Assembly (NCBI GenBank): GCA_036267255.1
Contig: DATAWK010000043.1
Location: 1 to 64,000 of the forward strand
Direction of reading: 5' to 3'
From: DATAWK01 sp036267255
GTDB taxonomy: Bacteria > Acidobacteriota > Terriglobia > Terriglobales > Acidobacteriaceae
Length of the DNA: 64,000 nucleotides
Shown here: piece by piece, positions 38,768-47,992 of the stretch
Position numbering within the stretch: the first letter of the stretch is position 1
How the letters are laid out: the number at the start of each line of letters is the position of its first letter
Position numbers and translations under genes: made by a program
The notes under the pieces: model-generated
The model's database searches: none
Seen by the model: the letters and a program-made list of their open reading frames with translations, nothing else
What the model was told of the DNA's origin: nothing

Positions 38768-40951
38768 ATGGCTGACCGGACTCTTTCTGCCTCTAATTCC
38801 GCATATACCCGCGCGCGTTCTTCCCGCCTCCGCCTGCTGTTTGGTTCTGTGTCGCTGGCCGTGTTCGCAGCCCTGTTTGCAGGATTGACAGCGCCCGCAT
38901 GCAAGGCCCAGGCGCAGCAGACAAAACCGCTGCTGACCCAGGATGAATTCTTCAGCTATACCGAAATTGACGGCATGTCGCTGGCGCCGGATGGCAACAG
39001 CGCGGTCCTCTGCACCTCGCGCGCCGACTGGAAGCAGAACCGTTTCCGCCAGGACCTGTGGCTGTGGCGCGCCGCAGACAACTCCATCACGCCGCTTACC
39101 AGCACCGGACACGATCGCGCGCCGCACTTCTCGCCCGACGGCAAGTACATTGCATTTATTTCCGAACGGAGTTTGCCGGATGAAAAACCCACCGGGGCTG
39201 ATGCCGATGCATCCCAGGACCGCGTCTGGATCCTGCCGGTTGCCGGCGGCGAAGCCTTCCCGCTCTACCGGGAGCCGCTCAGCGTCGATGCCTTCACCTG
39301 GTCCGCCGACGGCAAATCCATCTTCGTAGCCACGCAGCAACCTCTCACCGCCGATCAAAAGACCGCTGAGACAAAAGAATGGAAGGACACGATCCGCTGG
39401 CGCGACCAACGTCGTGGCGACGTGCTGCTGCGCATTGCCGTCGCTGCCGCCACGCCGAATGCGAAGCCGTTGCTGGCAACTGCCACGCAGAAAAACAAAC
39501 AGGCTCCGCTGCCTGAAGATGCTGCCATCGTGGCGCATAGCCCGCTGGCCATCGACTCTCTGGTAGCGTCGCCCGATGGCGCCAATCTTGCGTTCGAAAG
39601 CCGCTCGCTGCTCAACCGGCAGGAAAATCCTGCGGACTACGAAATTTTTCTCGTCTCGGCAACAGGCGTTAATCAGGAAACACCGCGACAACTGACGCAT
39701 AACGAGGCCTACGAAAGCTCTCTGCATTGGGGCCATGACAGCACGACGCTCTATTTCTCCGTTCCTGCCGCTTCCGGTTCCGCCGAGCATCCCTATCAGG
39801 ACGTGCAAGGCCGCCTGTATGCGATGGATATTGCCAGCAGCAAACTGACCCGTCTGGGCAGCAACTACAGCGGAAACTGGGAAGACTATGCTCTGGCGCA
39901 AAAGGGTGGCCTGGTGGGCCTGGGACAAACCGGGACAGAGACGCAGGTCTATACCGTCCACGGCGGCCAGCCGGAAAAAGTTTCCGGTGTCGCCGGAACC
40001 TACGCACGCGTGGTGACGGCCACGCACTCGCCAAAATTGCTGCTGGTACATTCGGCACTCGACGCGCCCGAAGAGGTTTACCTTGCCGACGACGCAGCCC
40101 ATCTGACCTCCGCCAAGCCGATCACGCACTTCAACAAGCTATTTACTGAGCGTGCATTGCCGCGGTGGAAGACCTATCAGTGGAAGGCCGATGACGGCAC
40201 CACCATTGAAGGCGTGCTGATCTATCCTCCGGGAAAATTTGGCCAGAAGAATCTGCGCATGTTCACACTGATCCACGGCGGCCCGGCGGATGCCGATGGC
40301 GACCGCTTTGGCGCCGATTGGTATGACTGGGCGATCCTGGCCGCGACCAACAACTGGCTGGTGTTTCGTCCGAACTATCGCGGCTCCTCCGGTTATGGCG
40401 ACAAGTTCATGCTGGATATTTCTCCGGTCATCGTCTCGCGTCCGGGCAAGGACATTCTTGCCGGCGTGGACAAACTGGTTGCCGACGGCATCGCCGACCC
40501 CAACCATCTGGCTGTCGGCGGCTATAGCTACGGCGGCTACATGACGGACTGGTTGATCACGCAGACCGATCGCTTCCGTTCCGCTGTCTCCGGCGCCGGT
40601 GCCATCGAGCACGCCTCCAACTGGGGCAATGACGACATGTCGCACGATGATGCCTGGATGCTGGGCGGCACACCCTGGCAGCAGCCCGCACGCTACCAGA
40701 GCGAAGCCGCGCTGTTCATCTTCAACAAGGTGAAGACGCCGGTACATGATGTCATCGGCGGCAGCGATATTCGTGTTGCCGCGTCCCAGGGCTATCTGAT
40801 GGAGCGCGCCCTGCAGACGCTGGATATACCGCACGAATTTCTGGTCTTTCCCGGTGAAGGACATGGCCTCGGCATCAATCCGTGGCACGGCTACATCAAG
40901 GTGCGCGATGAATTGCTGTGGCTGCAAAAATACGATGCTGCGGGAAAATGA
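38768..40951 (+). CDS. Exported S9-family (prolyl oligopeptidase) serine peptidase
   Basis: A 727-residue exported peptidase. A signal peptide lies at about residues 20-48 (LLFGSVSLAVFAALFAGLTA). A WD-like beta-propeller of TolB type (about 60-450) contains repeats such as ISLAPDGNSAV-like and HFSPDGKYIAF. The C-terminal alpha/beta hydrolase has oxyanion HGGPADADGDRFG, nucleophile GYSYGGYMTD, Asp in IGGSDIRV and His in PGEGHGLG. It hydrolyses oligopeptides in the periplasm. ATG 38768 is chosen as start. Its stop overlaps the next start by four bases (ATGA). Confidence 0.92.
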   Translation: MADRTLSASNSAYTRARSSRLRLLFGSVSLAVFAALFAGLTAPACKAQAQQTKPLLTQDEFFSYTEIDGMSLAPDGNSAVLCTSRADWKQNRFRQDLWLWRAADNSITPLTSTGHDRAPHFSPDGKYIAFISERSLPDEKPTGADADASQDRVWILPVAGGEAFPLYREPLSVDAFTWSADGKSIFVATQQPLTADQKTAETKEWKDTIRWRDQRRGDVLLRIAVAAATPNAKPLLATATQKNKQAPLPEDAAIVAHSPLAIDSLVASPDGANLAFESRSLLNRQENPADYEIFLVSATGVNQETPRQLTHNEAYESSLHWGHDSTTLYFSVPAASGSAEHPYQDVQGRLYAMDIASSKLTRLGSNYSGNWEDYALAQKGGLVGLGQTGTETQVYTVHGGQPEKVSGVAGTYARVVTATHSPKLLLVHSALDAPEEVYLADDAAHLTSAKPITHFNKLFTERALPRWKTYQWKADDGTTIEGVLIYPPGKFGQKNLRMFTLIHGGPADADGDRFGADWYDWAILAATNNWLVFRPNYRGSSGYGDKFMLDISPVIVSRPGKDILAGVDKLVADGIADPNHLAVGGYSYGGYMTDWLITQTDRFRSAVSGAGAIEHASNWGNDDMSHDDAWMLGGTPWQQPARYQSEAALFIFNKVKTPVHDVIGGSDIRVAASQGYLMERALQTLDIPHEFLVFPGEGHGLGINPWHGYIKVRDELLWLQKYDAAGK

Positions 40952-42564
40952 TGCCGGAGACTTCTACCCCAAACCGCGCCAGCGACACACCCGGCAGTGA
41001 CGCGTCCGTTCTCGGGCGCGTTGCCCGCGTGCTGAAGATTGTGCTGGCGCTGCTCTCCGTCGTACTGGTTGTGCTATTCGCCGTCACCAGCCTGCGGCGG
41101 CTCGGTTATCCTTTCCCACTGGAACAGCTCGAAGGGTCGATGGCGCTGGCGGTGGCTCGTGTCGCCAAAGGTCTACCGCTCTACGGTGCGCCGAGTTTCA
41201 GCTTTATCCCGTACATGTACTCCCCGGCATATTTTTACGTTGCCGCATGGGCGGCCAGGCTTCTCGGTCCGGGCTTTCTCGCTCTGCGACTGGTCTCGTT
41301 TCTCAGCACGCTCGGTTGCTTTGCCGTCATCTACGCGCTGGTTTTTACCGAAACAAAAGATCGTCTGGCGGCACTGGCCGGTACCGGCCTCTACGCCGCC
41401 GCCTATCCGGTCTGCCAGCACTGGTTTGATCTGGGCCGCGTCGATTCGCTCTATGTACTGTTGGTGCTGCTGGCGCTGCTGGCCACCCGACGCCTGCATC
41501 CTGTATTTGCAGCGCTGGTCTGGACGCTGGCTTTTCTGGCCAAGCAGACCATCGCTCCGGTCGCGCTGTTGACGCTTTGCTTTGACTGGAAGCGGCCGCG
41601 GCGGATGCTTCTGGGTGTCGGGACATTTCTGCTCACCAGCTTTGGAAGCACTGCCTTGTTGAATCACGCGACACACGGCTGGTTCCGCTATTACATCTTC
41701 ACGGTTCCGCGCGCCAACTCGGACCTGCGCCTGCACGCGACCGCATTTTTTCCCTCCGTGGTATTGCTGGCGCCCTTCGGAATTGCGTTGGTCGTGATTG
41801 CCGCAGCGCTCCTTCTCATGCGCGTGCGCTGGAGCAATCCGACCGCACATTTTTATCTGCTTGCAGGGGTATCTCTCACGGCACTGTGCTGGTTTCTCGA
41901 TGCCCATGCGGGTGCTACAGCCAATACCGCGATGCCGGTCTACGCGTTTCTGGCCGTGGCCTTTGGCGTAGCCCTGGCGCGCCTGACCCATTGGCTGCGT
42001 GGCCTTCCGCTGGCATGGTCACAGGCCGGATTGAGCCTGTTACTGTTTGCCGCCTGCGCCCAGCTGGCCAGTCAACTGTATTCGCCGAAGCTGTCCATTC
42101 CTTCGCCTGCTCTTCGCGCCTCGCAACAGGAATTTGTCCACTGGTTGCAGTCGTTTCCCGGCGATGTGTTCGTGGTCGCCCATCCCTATGACGCTGTCCT
42201 TGCGGGAAAAGCCGTCCATCCGGACGATGCCGCGCTTCATGATGCCTTGCGTCCCGGCATCCCAGCCGTCAATCGTCCCCTGCTCTATGAAATTCAGCAC
42301 GCTGTCGATACCGAGTCCCTGGACGCCATCGTGCTGGACCGCACACCGCAGCAGGAAGCTGCCTTTGCCTGGCTGCCTGCCGACTGGCAGACACACTATC
42401 CCATCCTTGGGCTGGTTCCCGCCGGCGAGTTGCAGAATCCCTTTGCTCCGCAGCCGCGCTATGTTCTTCTGCCCTGCCGGGAGCTGGAAAATGCCACCCG
42501 TATGGACATAACAATTCTTTCCTCGGATAGCCCCACGCCCAGCCCTGAAGCGCACGTGCGCTGA
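40948..42564 (+). CDS. Polytopic glycosyltransferase-like membrane protein (GT-C fold)
   Basis: A 538-residue integral membrane protein with around ten hydrophobic helices. The periplasmic loop after the first helix has LEQLEGSMALAVARVAKGLP, with YPFP and PSFSFIPYMYSPAYFYVAA nearby, like ArnT/GT39 and DUF2029 transferases that use polyprenyl-phosphate sugars. The C-terminal 130 residues are soluble and probably periplasmic (VHWLQSFPGDVFVVAHPYDA). Translation is coupled to the S9 peptidase through an ATGA overlap. Acceptor and sugar are unknown. Confidence 0.75.
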   Translation: MMPETSTPNRASDTPGSDASVLGRVARVLKIVLALLSVVLVVLFAVTSLRRLGYPFPLEQLEGSMALAVARVAKGLPLYGAPSFSFIPYMYSPAYFYVAAWAARLLGPGFLALRLVSFLSTLGCFAVIYALVFTETKDRLAALAGTGLYAAAYPVCQHWFDLGRVDSLYVLLVLLALLATRRLHPVFAALVWTLAFLAKQTIAPVALLTLCFDWKRPRRMLLGVGTFLLTSFGSTALLNHATHGWFRYYIFTVPRANSDLRLHATAFFPSVVLLAPFGIALVVIAAALLLMRVRWSNPTAHFYLLAGVSLTALCWFLDAHAGATANTAMPVYAFLAVAFGVALARLTHWLRGLPLAWSQAGLSLLLFAACAQLASQLYSPKLSIPSPALRASQQEFVHWLQSFPGDVFVVAHPYDAVLAGKAVHPDDAALHDALRPGIPAVNRPLLYEIQHAVDTESLDAIVLDRTPQQEAAFAWLPADWQTHYPILGLVPAGELQNPFAPQPRYVLLPCRELENATRMDITILSSDSPTPSPEAHVR

Positions 42565-42594
42565 TAGACTAAAGTTGTTGCTGAAAGGCTGACT

Positions 42595-43275
42595 TTGGTA
42601 GAACTGGCGCCCTCCATTCTTTCCGCAGACTTTGCCCATTTGGCTGATGCAGTCCAGGCGGCAGAGCGAGGCGGCGGCACCATCATCCATGTGGATGTAA
42701 TGGATGGCCATTTTGTGCCCAACATTACCATTGGCCCGCCTGTTGTCCGCTCGCTGCGCAAGGTGACACGGTTGCCTCTGGATTGCCACCTGATGATCGA
42801 GAATCCGGATGAGTTTATTCCAGCCTTTGCCGATGCCGGGGCAGACTGGGTCAGCGTGCATTACGAGGCCTGTCGCCATCTGCATCGCACCCTGCAGTTG
42901 ATTGCGCACCACGGGATGAAGCCTGCCGTCGTCATCAATCCGGCAACGCGCGTCGATCTGTTGATTGACATTCTGCCGATGGTGCACCATGTTCTGGTGA
43001 TGAGCGTGAATCCGGGCTTTGGCGGCCAGCAGTTTATTCCGTTTTCCCTCGACAAGATTCGCCGGCTGCGCGAACTCCGCGAAGAATATAACCTGCACTT
43101 CCGCATTGAAGTCGACGGCGGCATTGCACACGATACGATTGTGCGGGTGGTGGGGGCCGGGGCCGATCTGCTGGTTTCGGGCCATGCCGTTTTCGGTGAG
43201 GGCCATGCGGAAGAAAACGCTCAGAGTCTGCTGCGCATGGCACGGATCGCAGCAGGAGAATTGCAGCCTGCCTGA
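42595..43275 (+). CDS. rpe: Ribulose-phosphate 3-epimerase
   Basis: A 226-residue TIM-barrel enzyme interconverting ribulose-5-phosphate and xylulose-5-phosphate. APSILSADFAHLADAVQAAE, the metal-binding VDVMDGHFVPNITIGP, DCHLMIENPDEFI, LVMSVNPGFGGQQFIP and EVDGGIAHDTI are the full set of signatures. The start is TTG 42595, supported by AAGG seven bases upstream; no ATG fits. It lies 30 bases after the membrane glycosyltransferase-like gene. Confidence 0.96.
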   Translation: MVELAPSILSADFAHLADAVQAAERGGGTIIHVDVMDGHFVPNITIGPPVVRSLRKVTRLPLDCHLMIENPDEFIPAFADAGADWVSVHYEACRHLHRTLQLIAHHGMKPAVVINPATRVDLLIDILPMVHHVLVMSVNPGFGGQQFIPFSLDKIRRLRELREEYNLHFRIEVDGGIAHDTIVRVVGAGADLLVSGHAVFGEGHAEENAQSLLRMARIAAGELQPA

Positions 43276-43294
43276 CGAGGCGTGAAGATGCTTG

Positions 43295-43319
43295 TGACGC
43301 TGCCTGTATTGCGGCGTCA
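43295..43319 (+). other. Hairpin with trailing A-tract after rpe
   Basis: TGACGCTGC / GCGGCGTCA, a 9-bp stem with one G-T pair and a 7-base loop, immediately followed by seven A residues on the plus strand. It is shaped like a terminator on neither strand, since the T-run precedes the hairpin on the minus strand. It may be an mRNA 3'-end or processing structure. Confidence 0.35.
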
Positions 43320-43402
43320 AAAAAAGATAGACCGGGTTTCGGAGCAAGCGCAGACCGCTCCGGCTCGTAGTAGAAAGTACAGGTCTGGGGATTTGAGGTT
43401 TT

Positions 43403-45082
43403 ATGCATCGTAGTTTGTATCGTTTCCTGGCAGTCGGAACCCTGGCCCTGATAGGCGCAACGACGGGCGCAACCATGGCCCATGCCGGCATCTTCCACCG
43501 CAAGCAAAAGCCGCTGAAGACAGCCGACGATGCCCTGGCGAGCGTGAACTCCCAGCAGCCGGACAAGGCGCTTTTTGATCGCGCCATGCTGGCCCTTAAA
43601 AAGGGCAAATACGATGTCGCACGACTGGATCTGCAGACGCTGCTGAATACCTATCCCGACTCGGAATACCAGATGCGCGCCAAGCTGGCCATCGGAGATA
43701 CCTGGTTCAAGGAAGGCGGCTCCGCTGCCATGGAGCAGGCTGAGTCGGAATACAAGGATTTCATCACCTTCTTCCCCAATCAGCCGGAAGCTGCCGAAGC
43801 GCAGATGAAGGTCGCTGACATTTATTACAAGCAAATGGAAAAGCCGGACCGGGATCCGACGAAGGCCCTGCGCGCACAAGAGGAATATCGGCAGATGATT
43901 CTGCAGTTCCCCGATTCCACTTTGATTCCGCAAGCGAAACAGCGCCTGCGCGAGGTGCAGGAGGTTCTGGCCGACCATGAGTTTAACGTTGGCACCTACT
44001 ATCTCTCGCGCAATGACTACCCGGCTGCGGTTGCACGTCTGCAGTCACTGGTCGATTCCTATCCGCTCTATAGCCAGGTAGATCAAGCCCTGATCGGTGT
44101 CGGCGATGCCTATGCCGCCGAGTCCCACTCCGTGCAGCAACTGCGCATGGATCCCGCGGCAAAGGAACGTCTGGGCACTCTGTATACGGACCGTGCAGCA
44201 CAGGCGTACGACCGCGTCATCCTTGAATATCCAATGATGCCGCACGCAGATGATGCCCGCGATCGCCTGGAAGCGCTCAATCAACCGATCCCGGAGCCCT
44301 CAAAACAACAGGTAGCCGAGAGCGAAGCGCAGGAGCAGAGCCGCGCGCAAGTCAATCTGAAATATCGCGCCATTCTATTAATCACCTCCCGTCCGTCCAC
44401 CTTGCAGGCCTCTCGTATCGGCGAGCCCACGCTTACCGATCCAGCTCCCATCCTGGCTCCTCAGGTGGTGAAAGAGACGATCTCCGACGTGGCCTGGTCC
44501 ATGCATCCGGATGGCAAGCCGGCACCGACGATGGCCGTGTCTTCCAATCAAATGCCCGCCGCCAATGCCGCCACGAATGCAGCGTCGAATGGCGCAACCG
44601 AAGCGACGCCGGGCACAAGCGCACCAGCGTCGGGTGGCGATAGCCTGCAACTCCAGGCCGTTCCCACGGCAGGCAATGGCGACAGCCCGGCAGCCGATAC
44701 TTCCAGCACACAGACCGTCACCGCGCCCACAGTGGAGGGCACGCCTGCGCCGCAATCGGGTGGACCTGTAACAGGGATTCAGGCGACGGCTGGAGGAGCC
44801 CGGGCATCCTGGCCCAACGCAGCTCCGCAGTCGAACGGCGGATTGCCGACCGCAGCTCCAAAGGACAACACGCCTTTGCCAGCGGCACAGGCTCCGGCAG
44901 AAGCGCCGAATCAGATTAACGATGTGACGCACCCCGGACCGGCTGTCAATACTGCAAACGAAAACACGACAGCAAAAGGCAAAAAGAAAAAGAAGAATCC
45001 GAAGCCGAAGTACAACTCCGGCGACGAATCTTCCAGCACACACAAAAAGAAGAAGGGCCTCGATAAGCTCAATCCCTTCTAG
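43403..45082 (+). CDS. bamD: BamD-like outer membrane assembly factor with long tail
   Basis: A 559-residue protein. After a signal peptide (FLAVGTLALIGATTGATMAHA, cut near residue 28) come TPR-like repeats typical of BamD: ALKKGKYDVARLDLQTLLNT, YPDSEYQMRAKLAIGDTWFK, AESEYKDFITFFPNQPEAAE and EEYRQMILQFPDSTLIPQAK. BamD is the TPR subunit of the BAM complex. Two oddities: there is no lipobox cysteine, so it is not a standard lipoprotein, and about 230 C-terminal residues are a Pro/Ala/Thr-rich low-complexity region ending in a lysine-rich tail (GKKKKKNPKPKYNS). A clear terminator follows. Confidence 0.85.
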   Translation: MHRSLYRFLAVGTLALIGATTGATMAHAGIFHRKQKPLKTADDALASVNSQQPDKALFDRAMLALKKGKYDVARLDLQTLLNTYPDSEYQMRAKLAIGDTWFKEGGSAAMEQAESEYKDFITFFPNQPEAAEAQMKVADIYYKQMEKPDRDPTKALRAQEEYRQMILQFPDSTLIPQAKQRLREVQEVLADHEFNVGTYYLSRNDYPAAVARLQSLVDSYPLYSQVDQALIGVGDAYAAESHSVQQLRMDPAAKERLGTLYTDRAAQAYDRVILEYPMMPHADDARDRLEALNQPIPEPSKQQVAESEAQEQSRAQVNLKYRAILLITSRPSTLQASRIGEPTLTDPAPILAPQVVKETISDVAWSMHPDGKPAPTMAVSSNQMPAANAATNAASNGATEATPGTSAPASGGDSLQLQAVPTAGNGDSPAADTSSTQTVTAPTVEGTPAPQSGGPVTGIQATAGGARASWPNAAPQSNGGLPTAAPKDNTPLPAAQAPAEAPNQINDVTHPGPAVNTANENTTAKGKKKKKNPKPKYNSGDESSSTHKKKKGLDKLNPF

Positions 45083-45143
45083 GTCGGAAACGCATGCAGA
45101 GTGCGCACTGTCACCAAGCTAAGGTGCGCTACCGAAATCACAA

Positions 45144-45168
45144 GGGTCGTCCGCGGACGGCCCTTTTT
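45144..45168 (+). terminator. Rho-independent terminator after bamD
   Basis: GGGTCGTC / GACGGCCC stem (one G-T pair) with a CGCG loop, directly followed by TTTTT at 45164-45168 on the plus strand. It lies 61 bases after the bamD stop and before valS. Confidence 0.85.
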
Positions 45169-45235
45169 CGTTCTCCTGCTGTGCTATCGTGAAAGTTGGC
45201 CCGCACCAAATTTCCGGCCAAACCCTCATCCTTCC

Positions 45236-47974
45236 ATGTCCAGAGATCTTCCCAAAGCCTACGACCCTACCGCCATTGAAGACCATTGGGCCGAATACTG
45301 GGTGCGCGAGCGCATCTTCGACGTTCCTACGCCCGCAGCCGGCACGGTCGATCCCGCGCGCATTTTCACCATCCTGCTGCCGCCGCCCAATGTCACGGGC
45401 CGCCTGCACATGGGCCACATGCTCAACCAGACGGAGATGGACATCCTGATCCGCTGGCACCGCATGCGCGGTGACACTTCTCTATGGGTGCCCGGCACCG
45501 ACCATGCCGGCATTGCCACGCAGATGATGGTGGAACGTCAATTGGCCAACGAAGGCACCACACGCCAGCAACTGGGACGCGAGGCTTTCGTCGAACGTGT
45601 CTGGGAATGGAAGAAAGAATATGGCGGAGCCATCCTGGGCCAGATGAAGCGGCTGGGCGCCAGTGTCGATTGGTCGCGCGAATACTTCACCATGAGCGAT
45701 CCCTTGTCGCGTGCCGTGCGTGAGGCATTCGTACGCCTGCATGAACAGGGGCTGATCTATCGTGGCGCGTACATCGTCAACTGGTGTCCGCGCTGCCAGA
45801 CCGCAATTTCCGATCTCGAAGTGATCCACGAGGAACAGCAGGGCAAGCTCTACGAGATTCGATATCCCGTTGTGGGCGATGCCAAAGCATTCGTCACCAT
45901 CGCCACCACGCGCCCGGAGACGATGCTTGGCGATGTGGCTGTCGCCGTCAATCCCAACGACGCGCGCTACACGCATCTGCACGGAAAGAAGCTGCGCCTG
46001 CCGTTGACTGACCGCGAGATTCCCATCGTCACTGATGACTGGGCCAATCCGGAGTTCGGCACGGGAGCTGTAAAAGTCACGCCTGCGCACGATCCCAACG
46101 ACTTTGCCATCGGCCAGCGCCACCATCTGCCATCCATCAACGTGATGGATGATACGGCGCACATCACCGTCGCCGGAGCCTACGCCGGTCTCGACCGCTT
46201 TGAGGCGCGCAAGCGCATTCTGGCCGATCTGGAAGCGCATGGCTTCCTCGTCGCCGTCAAAGATCACACCAACTCCATCGGCAAATGCGACCGCTGCAAG
46301 ACCATCGTCGAGCCGCGTCTGTCCACACAATGGTTTCTCAAGATTCAAACTCTGGCAGACAAAGCCATTGCTGCTGTTGAGCAGGGTCACATACGGTTCA
46401 CACCGCAGCAGTACGAAAAAACCTATTTCGAGTGGATGCGCAACATCCATGACTGGTGCATTTCGCGCCAGCTATGGTGGGGTCATCGTATCCCGGCATG
46501 GCACTGCGCCGCGTGTCAGGAAATCACCGTCGCCCGCGAAACACCGCACGCCTGCATGCATTGCGGCAGCGCCAATATAACGCAGGAAACCGATGTTCTA
46601 GACACCTGGTTTTCTTCCGGCCTGCTGCCCTTCACCGTCTTCGGCTGGCCGGAACAAACGCTCGATCTTGCGACCTTTTACCCGACGCAGCTTCTGCTTA
46701 CCGGCTTCGACATTCTCTTCTTCTGGGTCGCGCGCATGATCATGCTCGGCTGCCACTTCATGCTGGATGTTCCCATGCCGGATGGAAGCAAGCGCGAACT
46801 GAAAGACGCCGTTCCCTTCCGCGAGGTCTATATTCACGCGCTGGTGCGCGATGCCGATCGCCAGAAGATGTCGAAGACCAAGGGCAATGTCATCGACCCC
46901 ATTGAAATCATCCGGCACTACGGCACCGATGCTGTGCGCTTCACGCTGGCTTCGATGGCCTCGCCCGGAACGGATATTGCCTTCAGCGAGGCTCGCACCG
47001 AGGGCTATCGTGCCTTCGCCAACAAAATCTGGAACGCAGCAAGATTCATCTTCATGCAGATCGACCGCGCGAAAGAAGCAGGGATCGTTGTCGATCCACA
47101 TACATTGCCTGCGGAAATCATCGCGTCCGAAAGCGATCCGCTGGAGACGCGCTGGATTATCTCTCGTCTCAATCAATGCGCAGCCGATGTAAACCAGGCG
47201 CTGGCGAATTATCGCTTCGACGAAGCCGCCAACTTGATCTATCAATTTTTCTGGGGGGAATTCTGCGACTGGTATCTGGAAATTGCAAAGATTCGCCTCG
47301 ACTTCGGGGAAACAGCCGATAAAGTTGCTACCACTACCGCGCTTACTACGCTGCTCAGTGTTTTTGAAGCAGCGCTGCGCTTACTCTCGCCCTTCATGCC
47401 ATTTTTGACAGAAGAAATCTGGCATGCGTTTTACGATGGCAAGCCGCCTGCAAAATCCATTGCACTTAGCGCATATCCACAGGACAACGCGACTTCTGAT
47501 GGTGCGCTAGAAATCAGCATGGGCGTGGTTCAGGAATTGATTGTTACGGTTCGTGCATTACGCAAAGAGTTGGGCGTCGCGGAGAAATCTACTACGCCTG
47601 TTCAGGTCGCCAGATGTGCAGAACTAAAAGACCATGCAGAACTCATTCAGCGACTTGCTCGGGTTTCTGATATGGAGATCGTTCCGTCCATACCGGATAG
47701 CCCGAACAAGCGCAGTACCTACAATTTTGACGTAGCCGTAATCTACGAAAAGCCCATCGACATTCCTGCCGAGCGCGAGCGCCTGACCAAAGATCTGGCT
47801 AAATTCGAGAAGGAAATGGAATCGAAACAGTCACAGTTACAAAATGAAGGGTTTCTTGCCAAGGCTCCAGCCAAAGTCGTCGATGGCCTGCGCACGCGCG
47901 CCGAGGAGCTAACAGTGTTGATCGAGAAAACCCGCGCCGCACTCGATACACTGGACACAGTGGGAAGCCGCTGA
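45236..47974 (+). CDS. valS: Valyl-tRNA synthetase
   Basis: A 912-residue class I synthetase. From ATG 45236, DLPKAYDPTAIEDHWAEYW, PPPNVTGRLHMGHMLNQTEM (HIGH is HMGH), the editing-domain segment TTRPETMLGDVAVAVNPND, WCISRQLWWGHRIPAW and the KMSKS motif QKMSKTKGNVIDP are all present, with a zinc-like HCAACQE pair. The C-terminal coiled coil (RERLTKDLAKFEKEMESKQS) is typical of ValRS. Upstream in-frame sequence overlaps the terminator, which fixes the start. nadC follows after 18 bases. Confidence 0.97.
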   Translation: MSRDLPKAYDPTAIEDHWAEYWVRERIFDVPTPAAGTVDPARIFTILLPPPNVTGRLHMGHMLNQTEMDILIRWHRMRGDTSLWVPGTDHAGIATQMMVERQLANEGTTRQQLGREAFVERVWEWKKEYGGAILGQMKRLGASVDWSREYFTMSDPLSRAVREAFVRLHEQGLIYRGAYIVNWCPRCQTAISDLEVIHEEQQGKLYEIRYPVVGDAKAFVTIATTRPETMLGDVAVAVNPNDARYTHLHGKKLRLPLTDREIPIVTDDWANPEFGTGAVKVTPAHDPNDFAIGQRHHLPSINVMDDTAHITVAGAYAGLDRFEARKRILADLEAHGFLVAVKDHTNSIGKCDRCKTIVEPRLSTQWFLKIQTLADKAIAAVEQGHIRFTPQQYEKTYFEWMRNIHDWCISRQLWWGHRIPAWHCAACQEITVARETPHACMHCGSANITQETDVLDTWFSSGLLPFTVFGWPEQTLDLATFYPTQLLLTGFDILFFWVARMIMLGCHFMLDVPMPDGSKRELKDAVPFREVYIHALVRDADRQKMSKTKGNVIDPIEIIRHYGTDAVRFTLASMASPGTDIAFSEARTEGYRAFANKIWNAARFIFMQIDRAKEAGIVVDPHTLPAEIIASESDPLETRWIISRLNQCAADVNQALANYRFDEAANLIYQFFWGEFCDWYLEIAKIRLDFGETADKVATTTALTTLLSVFEAALRLLSPFMPFLTEEIWHAFYDGKPPAKSIALSAYPQDNATSDGALEISMGVVQELIVTVRALRKELGVAEKSTTPVQVARCAELKDHAELIQRLARVSDMEIVPSIPDSPNKRSTYNFDVAVIYEKPIDIPAERERLTKDLAKFEKEMESKQSQLQNEGFLAKAPAKVVDGLRTRAEELTVLIEKTRAALDTLDTVGSR

Positions 47975-47992
47975 GGCTTTCCGGAGAGAGCT

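Noticed and set aside
38552..40129. 525-codon minus frame
   Set aside because: Lies antisense to the UvrC-like and S9 peptidase genes, whose motifs are clear; a shadow caused by high GC.
42040..43608. 522-codon minus frame
   Set aside because: Antisense to the membrane transferase, rpe and bamD; no recognisable domain.
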